Shown: in pieces, positions 26,535 to 35,271 of the stretch
How the letters are laid out: the number at the start of each line of letters is the position of its first letter
Position numbering within the stretch: position 1 is the stretch's first letter
Origin: CPC320 sp002684375
GTDB lineage: Bacteria; Pseudomonadota; Alphaproteobacteria; Rhodobacterales; Rhodobacteraceae
Assembly: GCA_965662545.1 (NCBI GenBank)
Contig: CBFIHZ010000029.1
Span: 1-49,082 of the forward strand
Reading direction: 5' to 3'
Length of the DNA: 49,082 nucleotides
Notes under the pieces: generated by a model
The model's input: the letters and a program-made list of their open reading frames with translations, nothing else
Database searches by the model: none
Told to the model about the DNA's origin: nothing
Position numbers and translations under genes: made by a program

Positions 26535-27267
26535 CGGCAGGACTCTTTTCTTCTGACGCGCCAAGAAGCATCTTCACCTTTGGCTCCAATCGGCCGTTTT
26601 CACTCAAAAATTCATCGGTAGGCCCAGCTCCAAGTATCTGACCATGATCCATGATGATCACTTTTTTGCAAAGTAATTCGGCCTCCTCAAGAATATGCGT
26701 AGACATCAAGATCGTTTTGCTCACAGCCATATCCATCAAGAAGGCGCGAATTGAAGATTTCTGAATAGGGTCAAGTCCGTCTGTCGGTTCGTCCAAAAAC
26801 AACACTGGCGGGTCCGTGAGCAGTGTTTGTGCCACCCACGCACGCTGTCGCCAACCCTTGGACAGCTGCCCAAGCTGAGTGGTCAGCACCTCCGCAAGGG
26901 ACAAAGCTTCCACAATCCTATCAATTGCCTTTTCAGCCTCAAGGGAAAACAGTCCCTTTGCATTTGCCACAAAACGAAGAAATTCCAACACATGGAGGTC
27001 ATCAAAACCACCAGTCGACTCAGGGAGATAGCCGATTTGTGTCTGGGCGCGAATTCTATCAGTTACAATCGAATAACCGTTCACCTCAGCATCGCCTGAA
27101 TCGGGAGCCAAAGTACCGGTCAACATTTTGATAAGAGTAGATTTTCCTGCCCCGTTAGCTCCCAAAAGCCCGACAATCTCACCGCGGCTCACTGTCAAAG
27201 ACAAATCGACTACCGCTTTATTCAAACCAAAGGTTTTGCTGAGGAGCCTAGCGTTAATTGTCATCAC
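26527..27267 (-). CDS. ABC transporter ATP-binding protein (GldA/CcmA type)
   Basis: A 246-residue ATPase that should drive the fused permease-GldG protein encoded after it. Motifs are Walker A GANGAGKST, the GldA-type signature QLSKGWRQR, Walker B VLFLDEPTDGLD and H-loop MSTHILEEAE. The overlap with the next start (eight bases) shows a two-gene unit. In Bacteroidetes GldAFG serves gliding. In proteobacteria the relatives are uncharacterised exporters, so no substrate is proposed. Confidence 0.87.
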   Translation of the reverse strand: MMTINARLLSKTFGLNKAVVDLSLTVSRGEIVGLLGANGAGKSTLIKMLTGTLAPDSGDAEVNGYSIVTDRIRAQTQIGYLPESTGGFDDLHVLEFLRFVANAKGLFSLEAEKAIDRIVEALSLAEVLTTQLGQLSKGWRQRAWVAQTLLTDPPVLFLDEPTDGLDPIQKSSIRAFLMDMAVSKTILMSTHILEEAELLCKKVIIMDHGQILGAGPTDEFLSENGRLEPKVKMLLGASEEKSPADG

Positions 27268-27301
27268 GTTACCTGCAAGATAATAGTGCCGTTGTCTTTG
27301 A

Positions 27302-27562
27302 TCACAAATCTACAACAAATCCCGCAACAATGAATAAAAAAACACTAACGCCCATTAGCCCGTAACCAAATTTATTGACTAACTTTACCCATGGAGGGGT
27401 GTTACCAGTCGGCGCCTCATGACCATCGCGAGAAAACTTCTCTTCATCTAATGCCGTCTTAGAAAACGCATAAGGCAAGCATGTAAACAGAGCGCCAACC
27501 ACAGCAAAGCCAACAACGATAGGCTTGGCAGATAGTAACTTGAGAACTTCGATGGGGTCCAA
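27302..27562 (-). CDS. Small membrane protein, 86 residues, unknown function
   Basis: Two hydrophobic helices (about residues 15-32, IVVGFAVVGALFTCLPYA, and about 64-84, FGYGLMGVSVFLFIVAGFVV) flank a charged loop (KTALDEEKFSRDGHEAPTGN). I do not recognise the family. It lies 57 bases after the last ATPase gene of the five-gene importer and reads in the same direction, so it may be co-transcribed with it. The ribosome site is weak. Coding is supported by length, the two-helix pattern and absence of an alternative frame. Confidence 0.5.
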   Translation of the reverse strand: MDPIEVLKLLSAKPIVVGFAVVGALFTCLPYAFSKTALDEEKFSRDGHEAPTGNTPPWVKLVNKFGYGLMGVSVFLFIVAGFVVDL

Positions 27563-27619
27563 TTTAATTCCAGCACTCTTATTTTTAGGCCTGATAGGCC
27601 TATCATTCGTCCCAGTAGA

Positions 27620-28465
27620 CTATTTCAAAACCGCAAAGCTTTTCATGGCTTCGTCGTGCAGTAATTCCAAGGCTTCCCGTTTATATTCAAATGCCTCTGT
27701 AGACGTAAGCATTTTGTAATCTCGCGGCCTAGGTAGTTTAATCTTCAAAACTTTTTGCACAGACGTAGGTTTGTTAGAAAGGACAACCAAATTATCAGCC
27801 AGAAATATTGCTTCATCAACTTCTGATGTTACAAAAATATTTGTTTTCTTATTTTCTTCGAACAAATCGAGAAAGAACTCTTGCATCAGACTACGCGACA
27901 TAGCGTCCAAACCTCGAAAAGGTTCATCCATGATCATCACTGTCGGCTCGTTAATCAAGGCACGAGCAAGCTCGGCCCTGCGCTGCATACCCCCGGATAA
28001 CTGGATAGGATACTTGTGGATGAACTCTCCTAAGCCAACCTTGACCAGTAACGCTTCTGCCTCGTCTTTAAGGGCCTTTCCAGACTTCTCACCACGCATC
28101 TTGGGTCCGAAGATTACATTTTCAAATGTTGTCTGCCATGGAATTAATGCAGTCTCTTGAAACACGACCATTCGGTCCTTTGCCGGCCCGTGAATAACCT
28201 CTCCATCAACTAAGACCTGGCCTTTGTCAGGTTGTTCAAAGCCAGCCATGATGTTTACAAGCGTAGACTTTCCACATCCAGAGGGCCCTACAATGACGGT
28301 GAGTTCACCAGCTGGGAAGTCAATGGAAACGTCTTTTAACACGTCATCAGAGAGCCATTCCTCCCCATATGACTTGGAGACGTCACGAAGAGTAACGCTG
28401 GAAGCATTATTTAAACCGCTATTATTTTTATTTTCTTTAGATGTTGCGGAATCTCGCGGACTCAT
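27620..28465 (-). CDS. Importer ATPase 1, H-loop histidine replaced (putative methanesulfonate importer)
   Basis: A 281-residue ATPase of the SsuB/TauB/NrtD class. It has Walker A GPSGCGKST (60-68), Q-loop VVFQETALIPW, a canonical signature LSGGM (156-160) and Walker B VMIMDEPF with the catalytic Glu. The switch histidine is missing: FVTSEVDEA stands where relatives have FVTHDVDEA (Ser at residue 214). It should pair with the second, different ATPase at 29398-30234. In such a heterodimer the site made by this protein's Walker motifs and the partner's degenerate signature would be the weak one. ATG at 28465, ribosome site GGAG. Last ATPase of the importer operon. Confidence 0.85.
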   Translation of the reverse strand: MSPRDSATSKENKNNSGLNNASSVTLRDVSKSYGEEWLSDDVLKDVSIDFPAGELTVIVGPSGCGKSTLVNIMAGFEQPDKGQVLVDGEVIHGPAKDRMVVFQETALIPWQTTFENVIFGPKMRGEKSGKALKDEAEALLVKVGLGEFIHKYPIQLSGGMQRRAELARALINEPTVMIMDEPFRGLDAMSRSLMQEFFLDLFEENKKTNIFVTSEVDEAIFLADNLVVLSNKPTSVQKVLKIKLPRPRDYKMLTSTEAFEYKREALELLHDEAMKSFAVLK

Positions 28466-28524
28466 CTCAAGCTCCTACTGCTATTACACTTCAGTTATTA
28501 GATAAATTTCACAGCCCTTTTCAT

Positions 28525-29349
28525 TTAAAAAAGCCGTTTCCATGGCATCAGCAAGTAACCAATTTTTCTGATTGCACTAGAGGATAGGTAACCGGCAATG
28601 CCAATAGAGATCATGCCGACAACAATCTGCTCTAAAGAACCACCCATGTACGAACTCCAAATAAAGAACCCTAGTCCTCCACCGCCTTGAGTGCCTCCTC
28701 CTGAGATCATTTCAGCGGCCAGAACCACTTCCCAAGTAATTCCCATGCCGACAGCAGCTCCAGTGAAGATCGAAGGCAACGTCCCCGGCAAAATAATTTT
28801 CCAGAAAAGGTCAAACTGAGAGGCGCCCATAGATTGAGCAGCGCGTAAGTAGCTAATATTAATTGCCCTTGCCCCGCCAAGAACATTAATGACAATTGTG
28901 AAAAATGCTCCGAGGAAGGTTACAAATGCGATCGACATCTCATTCGTTGGCCAAAAAATTAGTGATGCTGGCACCCAAGCAAGGGGGGGAATGGGCCGCA
29001 AGATTTCAAAAGGTGGAAAAAAAACCCCTCTGAAATAACGATTTACCGCTAACAGCAAGCCAAACGGAATGCCAATGATCATCGCTACTATAAAGCCTGT
29101 CAAAACGCGGCCGAAGCTAGCCACCCAACTTTGCCAGTACCCTACTTTTGGGATGACGTCCAAAAACGCAATAAAAACGTCAGTTGGTGGTGGAACCAAT
29201 CCAATGCCAAGGATATCAACACCGAACCAATCATCACAGAGAGCGCCTATTTGCCAGATCACCAGAAAGATCAGTATAGAACTAATACCCCTAACTAACG
29301 TTGTTTCACCCAACAGAGATGCAAGAACAGTTTTTTTTGTATTAGCCAT
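28525..29349 (-). CDS. Importer permease 1 (SsuC/TauC type)
   Basis: A 274-residue inner-membrane permease with about six helices (ISSILIFLVIWQIGALC, VLTGFIVAMIIGIPFGLLLA) and the ATPase-docking loop RAAQSMGASQFDLFWKIILP. The motif PFEILRPIPPLAWVPASLIF is typical of nitrate/taurine/sulfonate permeases. A TGAGGAAA site precedes the ATG. A second, different permease is encoded at 30268-31155, so the channel is probably a heterodimer. Confidence 0.87.
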   Translation of the reverse strand: MANTKKTVLASLLGETTLVRGISSILIFLVIWQIGALCDDWFGVDILGIGLVPPPTDVFIAFLDVIPKVGYWQSWVASFGRVLTGFIVAMIIGIPFGLLLAVNRYFRGVFFPPFEILRPIPPLAWVPASLIFWPTNEMSIAFVTFLGAFFTIVINVLGGARAINISYLRAAQSMGASQFDLFWKIILPGTLPSIFTGAAVGMGITWEVVLAAEMISGGGTQGGGGLGFFIWSSYMGGSLEQIVVGMISIGIAGYLSSSAIRKIGYLLMPWKRLF

Positions 29350-29397
29350 GTTTTCCTCAGTTAATCCAATTTTCGGACGATGTTCTTTTGCTTTATC

Positions 29398-30234
29398 CTA
29401 AGCCAATTCTCGTTCACCAGCTTGGAATGCTTTTACAGCTTCTTCGTGAACTGCTTCGTTGACCTCGACTAATAGTTTTCTAAAGTCTTCAGATGATTGC
29501 GTCTCGTACGACCTAGGCCTCGGAATTTTCACCTCTACAGTTTTTTTGAGCTGGCAAGGTCTGGTGGTCACAATGTGCACCTTATCCCCCAAGAAAATTG
29601 CCTCCTCCAGATCATGTGTAATGAAAAATATTGTTACGCCTGTCCGGTCATAAGTTTCCAGCAGAGCTTCATGCATGATCTGTTTCGTCAAAGCGTCCAT
29701 TGCCCGATAAGGCTCATCCAGCAGCAAGACCTTTGGATCGTTGATCAATGCCCTGACTATTTCAGCCCTTCTGGCCATGCCTGAGGACACCTCTCCTGGA
29801 TATCTCGTCACAAAATTGCCCAACCCAGCTTCAGCAAGCATATCCCCAGCTTTGTTCATGGCCTCTTTAGCCCCCAAGGTTTTCTGAACCGTTGGACCAT
29901 AAGCAACATTTTCCTGCAGAGTTTTCCATGGGAATAAAGCACCGTGTTGGAATACAACCATTCGGTCTGCGCCTTGAGGAGCGATCGGCTTTTCAGGACC
30001 ACACAACAGCTGGTTATCAAGGTGTATGCTGCCCTCAGTGATCGAATGGAACCCCGCTATTGCATTCAGCAGAGTTGTCTTTCCACAACCTGAGGGACCT
30101 ACAATCATACAGACCTCGCCCCCCTCAATTTCCATGGAACAGTTATCAACGGCTTTAACGTTTACACCCTCTGGGTCATAAACCTTTGTGACGTTTTTGA
30201 TACTAAGAGCACCCGGTCTTTCCAACATTTCCAT
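29398..30234 (-). CDS. Importer ATPase 2, degenerate ABC signature
   Basis: Second ATPase of the importer, about 278 residues from the ATG at 30234 (a TTG at 30249 is an alternative; neither has a strong ribosome site). Walker A GPSGCGKTT, Q-loop VVFQHGALFPW, Walker B VLLLDEPYRAMD and H-loop FFITHDLEEA (His present) are intact. The signature reads VSSGM instead of LSGGM/Q. This is the mirror image of the defect in the other ATPase. Combined with that protein's good signature, this protein's Walker site should make the one fully canonical ATP site. Confidence 0.85.
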   Translation of the reverse strand: MEMLERPGALSIKNVTKVYDPEGVNVKAVDNCSMEIEGGEVCMIVGPSGCGKTTLLNAIAGFHSITEGSIHLDNQLLCGPEKPIAPQGADRMVVFQHGALFPWKTLQENVAYGPTVQKTLGAKEAMNKAGDMLAEAGLGNFVTRYPGEVSSGMARRAEIVRALINDPKVLLLDEPYRAMDALTKQIMHEALLETYDRTGVTIFFITHDLEEAIFLGDKVHIVTTRPCQLKKTVEVKIPRPRSYETQSSEDFRKLLVEVNEAVHEEAVKAFQAGERELA

Positions 30235-30267
30235 ATTTTTCAACACCAATTCTGACTTCAGTTTCTA

Positions 30268-31155
30268 CTATCGGCCTTGCTGATTAAGCTCTTTCACATG
30301 CCAGGCCATCAGCCTGTTACCCAACATGCGCACGAGTGCCGAACTAAAATACCCGATGAACCCAAGAGTAATCATTGCGATAACCATTGGAACGGTAACG
30401 TTGTTCATATACGCGTCCACAATCAAATACCCTAAACCCAGATCTCCAGACACCATCTCTGCGGCAACCAGCGAGAACCAAGCCACCCCAATAGAAATTT
30501 GCAGGCCGGTGAAAATAAACGGCAAAGCTCCTGGAACCACAACGTTCTTGAAAACATCCCATCTGCTCGAACCGAGACAACCCGCTGCCCTGAAATATTC
30601 CTCATCGATCGAGTCCACTCCAAGCATCGCATTCAGCGTAGTAACAAAGAAAGATGCCAATGTTGCAAGAAATAGAACCGGCCACTCAAAGCCAGGAAGA
30701 AGCAGTATCGAGAGTGGTACCCAGGCCAAAATTGGTATTGGCCGCAAGACCTCAATAAGAGGGAAAATATAATCCCTGATCGATCTAGACCACCCCATGA
30801 AAAGCCCCAATGGGACACCCAAACCAGTGGCAAGAGCAAAGGCGATCAAAATTCTACGGCAACTTACGGCGATGTGTTCGTAGTATTCCGCAGTGAAAAT
30901 TGATATGCCCTGAAAAGGCGTGGTTGAGAACCAATCCTTTGACACAGCTACTGGCCCGGGAAGCTTGGTGAATCTCCACAGTTGCAATCCCTCGCACAGG
31001 ACCCAATACGTGAAGAGCCATAAGAAGATGCCCAATAGAGTTAGATAAGGGTCCAGCCTTCCAAAATACTTCTTTACCCTGTAAACAAACAAGTCGAACC
31101 CTAGCGGTTCAGCAATTTTGTTTTGCCCATTTGTAGCTTGCGAGCTTGCACTCAT
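30268..31155 (-). CDS. Importer permease 2 (SsuC/TauC type)
   Basis: A 295-residue permease with an extended N-terminus (about 30 hydrophilic residues) before the first helix (LTLLGIFLWLFTYWVLCEGL). The docking loop reads RAAGCLGSSRWDVFKNVVVP, and PLIEVLRPIPILAWVPLSILL corresponds to the same block in permease 1. It differs clearly from permease 1 in sequence, which supports a heterodimeric channel. It follows the binding-protein gene after a hairpin. Confidence 0.87.
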   Translation of the reverse strand: MSASSQATNGQNKIAEPLGFDLFVYRVKKYFGRLDPYLTLLGIFLWLFTYWVLCEGLQLWRFTKLPGPVAVSKDWFSTTPFQGISIFTAEYYEHIAVSCRRILIAFALATGLGVPLGLFMGWSRSIRDYIFPLIEVLRPIPILAWVPLSILLLPGFEWPVLFLATLASFFVTTLNAMLGVDSIDEEYFRAAGCLGSSRWDVFKNVVVPGALPFIFTGLQISIGVAWFSLVAAEMVSGDLGLGYLIVDAYMNNVTVPMVIAMITLGFIGYFSSALVRMLGNRLMAWHVKELNQQGR

Positions 31156-31221
31156 TTGCTCTCTCCATTCAGAAACTGGCAGCCTTACTGTACATTTTAA
31201 AGTGATAAAAGCACTAAAGAA

Positions 31222-31249
31222 TTGGGGTCCAGACTGCTCTGAACCCCAA
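31222..31249 (-). terminator. Hairpin between binding-protein and permease genes
   Basis: TTGGGGT-CAGA and TCTG-ACCCCAA (28 bases in all) pair with a four-base loop and one mismatch. On the minus strand it is followed by a short T-rich stretch (TTCTTTAG). It lies just after the binding-protein stop and probably raises the binding-protein to membrane-component ratio, as does the urtA-urtB hairpin. Confidence 0.6.
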
Positions 31250-31259
31250 CTTATTTTCT

Positions 31260-32363
31260 TTACTTAGCTATGATACGTCCCACTGGCGTAGAAAGACCGC
31301 GCTTTTCAAGGACCCGCTCAGCAAACTGACCCATCACACCCTCAGGGCGGATTTGTGCAGAAGCAGCAGGCTTTTTCTTGAGGCTGTAAAGGAACGCTGT
31401 GGCGTCGCGCAGCAGAGATTTTGCATCGTCACTGATGACAAAATCCAACTGAAGCTTTGTTGTTCCGGCCATTGGTGAGTCATACAGGCTCGCTTTCAGC
31501 ACTGACTGATCAATCTGCTCAGTCTGGGCCTCTGCCATAGCCGCAATTGCATCTGCATTAGCCGGATCAGCAACAAACTCTTGCGCATCCAACTCAGCTT
31601 CCAACCAGCCCATCACTGCGTCCGGACGCTGTGCAATTAAGTCATTGAGCATCACCATAAATGCGCCGTCTTGCGCGCCAAAGTCCTCACCTGAGGCAGC
31701 ACGCCGAGCAATGCCTGCAGAAACCATTTTCGTAGCTGTTGGCTCCCATATGGCCGCCGCATCAAGCTTACCTGCGCGGAAGTTCGTAGTGATCACCTCA
31801 ATGTTCTGGTTTAGATATTTAGCAGGCTTAATACCCGCCTTTTTGAAGGCTAGCTGCGCAAACCTGTCTGTACAAGCTCCATGCGGCGCAGATGTGATTT
31901 TTCCGTCCATCCACTTGACGGCCTCCACACCATTCGCGAATTCCGGCGCATCGTTTTTAACCAGGAAGATGTTGCACTGCTGCTTTGATGTTCCAAGTGC
32001 CGCCACGATGCGGATGTCTGTACCACCACGCTCGGGGAGGTATTTAAAAGTAGAAGCAATCGCTGGCATATCGCCCATGTAACCGATGTGCTGCTTTTCA
32101 CCAGCCATCGCGTTCACAATAACCGACCCTTGAAGACCCACCTGGAATTCAGCTGTCGATCCGGCGGGCAAGTGGTTCTTCCAAAAAGCTTTGCCGTTGT
32201 TGACAACACCAGTCCATGATTCTGTGTAATAAGGCTGGTAACCGATGACGAGGTTAACGGCTTCGCCGCGCTCGCCAAAATCCACTTCCGCGGATGCAGT
32301 CAATGGTGCTAAGGCCACCGCTGCCACAATAGTCAGAGCTTTAAGATTCTTAATATTTTTCAT
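31260..32363 (-). CDS. Periplasmic binding protein (NMT1/NrtA/TauA fold), putative methanesulfonate importer
   Basis: A 367-residue periplasmic binding protein. The signal peptide ends at TASA-EV (about residue 25). Mature blocks are NLVIGYQPYYTESW, KNHLPAGSTAEFQVGLQGS, VNAMAGEKQHIGYMGDMPAI (ligand-contact region), APHGACTDRFAQLAFKKAG and AAAIWEPTATKMV. This pattern belongs to nitrate/taurine/alkanesulfonate binding proteins. It is divergent from the methanesulfonate-monooxygenase-type operon, so methanesulfonate (the job of MsmE-type proteins) or a close small sulfonate is the likely ligand by context. AGGAAAT precedes the ATG. Confidence 0.85.
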   Translation of the reverse strand: MKNIKNLKALTIVAAVALAPLTASAEVDFGERGEAVNLVIGYQPYYTESWTGVVNNGKAFWKNHLPAGSTAEFQVGLQGSVIVNAMAGEKQHIGYMGDMPAIASTFKYLPERGGTDIRIVAALGTSKQQCNIFLVKNDAPEFANGVEAVKWMDGKITSAPHGACTDRFAQLAFKKAGIKPAKYLNQNIEVITTNFRAGKLDAAAIWEPTATKMVSAGIARRAASGEDFGAQDGAFMVMLNDLIAQRPDAVMGWLEAELDAQEFVADPANADAIAAMAEAQTEQIDQSVLKASLYDSPMAGTTKLQLDFVISDDAKSLLRDATAFLYSLKKKPAASAQIRPEGVMGQFAERVLEKRGLSTPVGRIIAK

Positions 32364-32765
32364 TTTTATTTCCTCCCTAATGTTTAGATCGGCACTGTTT
32401 ATATCGGAAATCCAAACGGTTAAGCTGTACAGTCTTCTGACCGATTATGCCGTGTCCAGCTTTCCAATATTTCTTTTTTGCTTTCTACTCCTTAAGTGCC
32501 CACCTTTTTTAGTTTTCCACGCCAAACGTGCTCACCTTGGATACACAGTCATCGTAGTACTTGACACTCTAGGTCTGATCTACTTACGCGATCAAGCGTC
32601 CTGCTAATACGCAACTCTTATCAAGTGATAGAGAGCTATGCTAATTGGAAACATTGTTTTAATGGAGCAGGTGGTTATTTTAAGTTTTCGAAAATTTCTG
32701 ATCAGGCTTATCGATTCTAAGCAAGGAAATAACGAACTCAATTTTTGCAGGGTGTGTGGAAGACA
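32364..32765. promoter_or_regulatory. Divergent control region of the sulfonate importer and oxygenase operons
   Basis: About 400 bases with no supported gene. It contains TATCAAGTGATA at 32619-32630, a short palindrome that could be a LysR-type operator half, and an ATCAAG repeat at 32591-32596. AT-rich DNA upstream of both starts is promoter-like. Which sites are used cannot be told from sequence alone. The LysR gene at 38525-39445 is the nearest candidate regulator. Confidence 0.4.
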
Positions 32766-35159
32766 ATGGAAAAAAACAATCAAACTCTTGAAAAAGGTGC
32801 TTACACAGGCTCTTCGAAAAATTCGCTGGATGCTAGTGCAGAGCGTAACAAGCGAATATTTATAGAAGAACAGCAAAATATTTTCAAAAATATCTGGGTT
32901 CCAGTCTGCCACGAATCGGAGTTGCCGGAGCCATATGATTTCAGGACCAGTAGTATCGGCAATGACAACATTATCGTATGCAGGGCACCAGATGGCAAAA
33001 TCAATGCTCTTCTAAACGTCTGCCCTCACAGAGCTATGTTAATCGAGCGCCGCCCGAAAGGCAGCTTTTTAGAGGGACAGGCGTCAGGTAATCCTAAGAG
33101 AATCACATGCATGTTCCATGCTTGGCAGTTTGATATGCGGGGTAACTGTGTATACGTTGCCCGTGAGAAAGAAGGTTATCAGGATCGGTTTTGTAAAGAC
33201 GACGCAGGTCTTCGACGTCTAAGGTGCAGCGTAAATTTCGGCGGTTTTGTTTGGGTAAATATGAACGACCAGCCGGTTGCGACGCTAGAGGAATGGGTTG
33301 GTGACGCATTTGTATCATTGGAAGGGCAAATAAATTCTACCCCCCTCGAAGTAGTTCACTACCGCAAGGAATTTATTGATACAGGGCTCAAGGCTGAGCT
33401 GCTGAACGTTTCTAAGAACGTCGGAAGTCACTCGAAACACGCCCTGTTCAACTTCGGCCATTTTATGACTGAAGACAGCGAAACGGAAGCCGACACGAAC
33501 CAGAAGAACAATTCTTTTCCAACTCCCAACGCAATGCAATCAATCAGGGTAAATTTATTTCCAGGATATTCGTTCCATTTGGATGGCCCTACACTTAATG
33601 TATCGACGGTGACATCGGTGAATGAGAACCGCCTCATGGTCGAGCACAAAAGTTTGGCGCCTAAAGGCGACAGCGAAACGGAGCGAAAGACCAGATCGCG
33701 GTTCTACAACGCTAACTTTGGTCCATTCAGGGCAATGGAACAAGATCAGTCGAAAACAGACGTGCAAAATGAAGAAAAAGAGCAGGCTGTAGCCAACCAT
33801 TTGCTGCACGAATGGTCGCGCTGGATGGACCAACATCCCGATGGCGAAAGCCGTCTTGCAGAATTGGCGACCCGACGGAGCAGAAATGCAATCCTCGACA
33901 AAGACGAAGATGTGACTGGTCCAAAAGTCGTGGTAATTGGAGCAAGTCACGCCGGCATTGCCTTCGCTGACAGGCTTAGAAAAAACGGATTTACTGGAAA
34001 AGTTGCAATTTTTGACCGACAAGTCGGAGGGCCAATGGAAAGGCCTCCTTTGTCAAAAGGCTTTTTGCTAGGAGGCGGCGAAACGGTGGAGTCCAAATCA
34101 CTGTTGCGCCAAAAGAAGTGGTATAAAACAAACAAAGTTCGCTTGAACACTCAAACTAGCATTCAAGCTATTGATACAGAAAAGAAAACCGTAACCGTTA
34201 ATAACGGAGATATGGTTAATTACGATACGCTTGTTATAGCAAGTGGGGCAGTTCCCAGGGAACTTCCTGAAACAGTTGGTATGGGAAATTCCTTTACCCT
34301 CAGACAGCCCGCGGATGCAAATGCCATACGCCAAGCGGCCAATAATGCAGACTCGGTTGTTATCATTGGAGGAGGCTATATAGGTCTGGAAGTTGCAGCG
34401 TCGCTGCGAAAAAAGGGTATGGCCGTGACTGTAATCGAGGCTGCCAGCCGTATACTTGCCAGGGTCGCTAGCCAACCTCTTGCAGACCACCTTGTGCAAT
34501 TGCACAGGGATAATGGCGTGACAGTGTTGACAGACATCGGCGTGGATAAAGTAAATAAGAGGGACGGAAGTTTCGACAGCGTTACCCTCTCAAACGGAGA
34601 AGAAATCAAAGCAGATATGTTGATTACTGGCATCGGAGTTTTCCCAGACAGCAAATTGGCTGCAGACGCAGGTATTGAAACACAGCGATCCGATGGCGGG
34701 GCTATTCTGGTTGACGATATGATGCAGACGAGTGATGGCGATGTCTATGCTATCGGCGATGTTGCAATTCGCCGTGATCAAGCCGTTGCGGTGGAATCCG
34801 TACACAACGCCCAAGAGACAGCCTCCATTGCTGCTGCAGCGATCACAAAAACTGTTGCGCCAACGATACAAACCCCCTGGTTTTGGTCTGACCAATACGA
34901 CACTAAACTTCAATCTGTTGGCATCGTCCCTGTTCAAGACGAGGAAGTTTATCAAGTGGTGAGGCCAAGCAAAAGAGACCATGGTATTTCGTTTTGGAGC
35001 TACAAAGGCTCTGAGTTAGTTGCTGTTGAGGTCGTGAATGATCCCGCAACGTATATGGAAGCCCGGCAATGTTTAGACACAAATCAGTCTCCAGACCCCA
35101 ACCAGATCTCCAGCCTTTCCTATTCGCCTATCGACAGCGGCGGAGGAAGGTCCCAATAG
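32766..35159 (+). CDS. MsmA-like Rieske protein fused to a flavin ferredoxin reductase
   Basis: A 797-residue fusion. Residues 1 to about 380 align with the methanesulfonate monooxygenase alpha subunit. The Rieske ligands are Cys86/His88 and Cys115/His118, with exactly 26 residues between the two pairs, the extended spacing I recall as distinctive of MsmA. The catalytic domain is altered: where the second alpha protein has Glu-Phe-Tyr-His-x3-His, this one has VGSHSKH (218-225), with no acidic residue and shorter spacing. Only the distal Asp (327) remains. From about 387 a glutathione-reductase-type ferredoxin reductase follows (VVVIGASHAGIAF for FAD, ERPPLSKGF, VVIIGGGYIGLEVAASL for NAD, VYAIGDVA). 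It probably takes electrons from NADH to its own Rieske centre and to a separate active site. ATG at 32766, GGAAG upstream; a TTG seven codons earlier is less likely. Confidence 0.85.
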   Translation: MEKNNQTLEKGAYTGSSKNSLDASAERNKRIFIEEQQNIFKNIWVPVCHESELPEPYDFRTSSIGNDNIIVCRAPDGKINALLNVCPHRAMLIERRPKGSFLEGQASGNPKRITCMFHAWQFDMRGNCVYVAREKEGYQDRFCKDDAGLRRLRCSVNFGGFVWVNMNDQPVATLEEWVGDAFVSLEGQINSTPLEVVHYRKEFIDTGLKAELLNVSKNVGSHSKHALFNFGHFMTEDSETEADTNQKNNSFPTPNAMQSIRVNLFPGYSFHLDGPTLNVSTVTSVNENRLMVEHKSLAPKGDSETERKTRSRFYNANFGPFRAMEQDQSKTDVQNEEKEQAVANHLLHEWSRWMDQHPDGESRLAELATRRSRNAILDKDEDVTGPKVVVIGASHAGIAFADRLRKNGFTGKVAIFDRQVGGPMERPPLSKGFLLGGGETVESKSLLRQKKWYKTNKVRLNTQTSIQAIDTEKKTVTVNNGDMVNYDTLVIASGAVPRELPETVGMGNSFTLRQPADANAIRQAANNADSVVIIGGGYIGLEVAASLRKKGMAVTVIEAASRILARVASQPLADHLVQLHRDNGVTVLTDIGVDKVNKRDGSFDSVTLSNGEEIKADMLITGIGVFPDSKLAADAGIETQRSDGGAILVDDMMQTSDGDVYAIGDVAIRRDQAVAVESVHNAQETASIAAAAITKTVAPTIQTPWFWSDQYDTKLQSVGIVPVQDEEVYQVVRPSKRDHGISFWSYKGSELVAVEVVNDPATYMEARQCLDTNQSPDPNQISSLSYSPIDSGGGRSQ

Positions 35160-35271
35160 ATTCTCAAGAAGTGACCTAACGATTTAGGTTGTTCTTTATA
35201 CATGGCCAGAGCGGGGTGTTTGATGGAAACGCTTCGAAAAATTTTGAATATAGACAGAGGGTACAATCGGC

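Noticed and set aside
27575..27605. TAGGCC-TGATA-GGCCTA stem as terminator of the importer operon
   Set aside because: Six-base arms, followed by A rather than T on the coding strand; too weak to call.
27620..32363. Nitrate or taurine importer
   Set aside because: Sequence class fits both, but no nitrate or taurine genes are nearby, and the divergent partner is a methanesulfonate-monooxygenase-type operon, so a small sulfonate is preferred.
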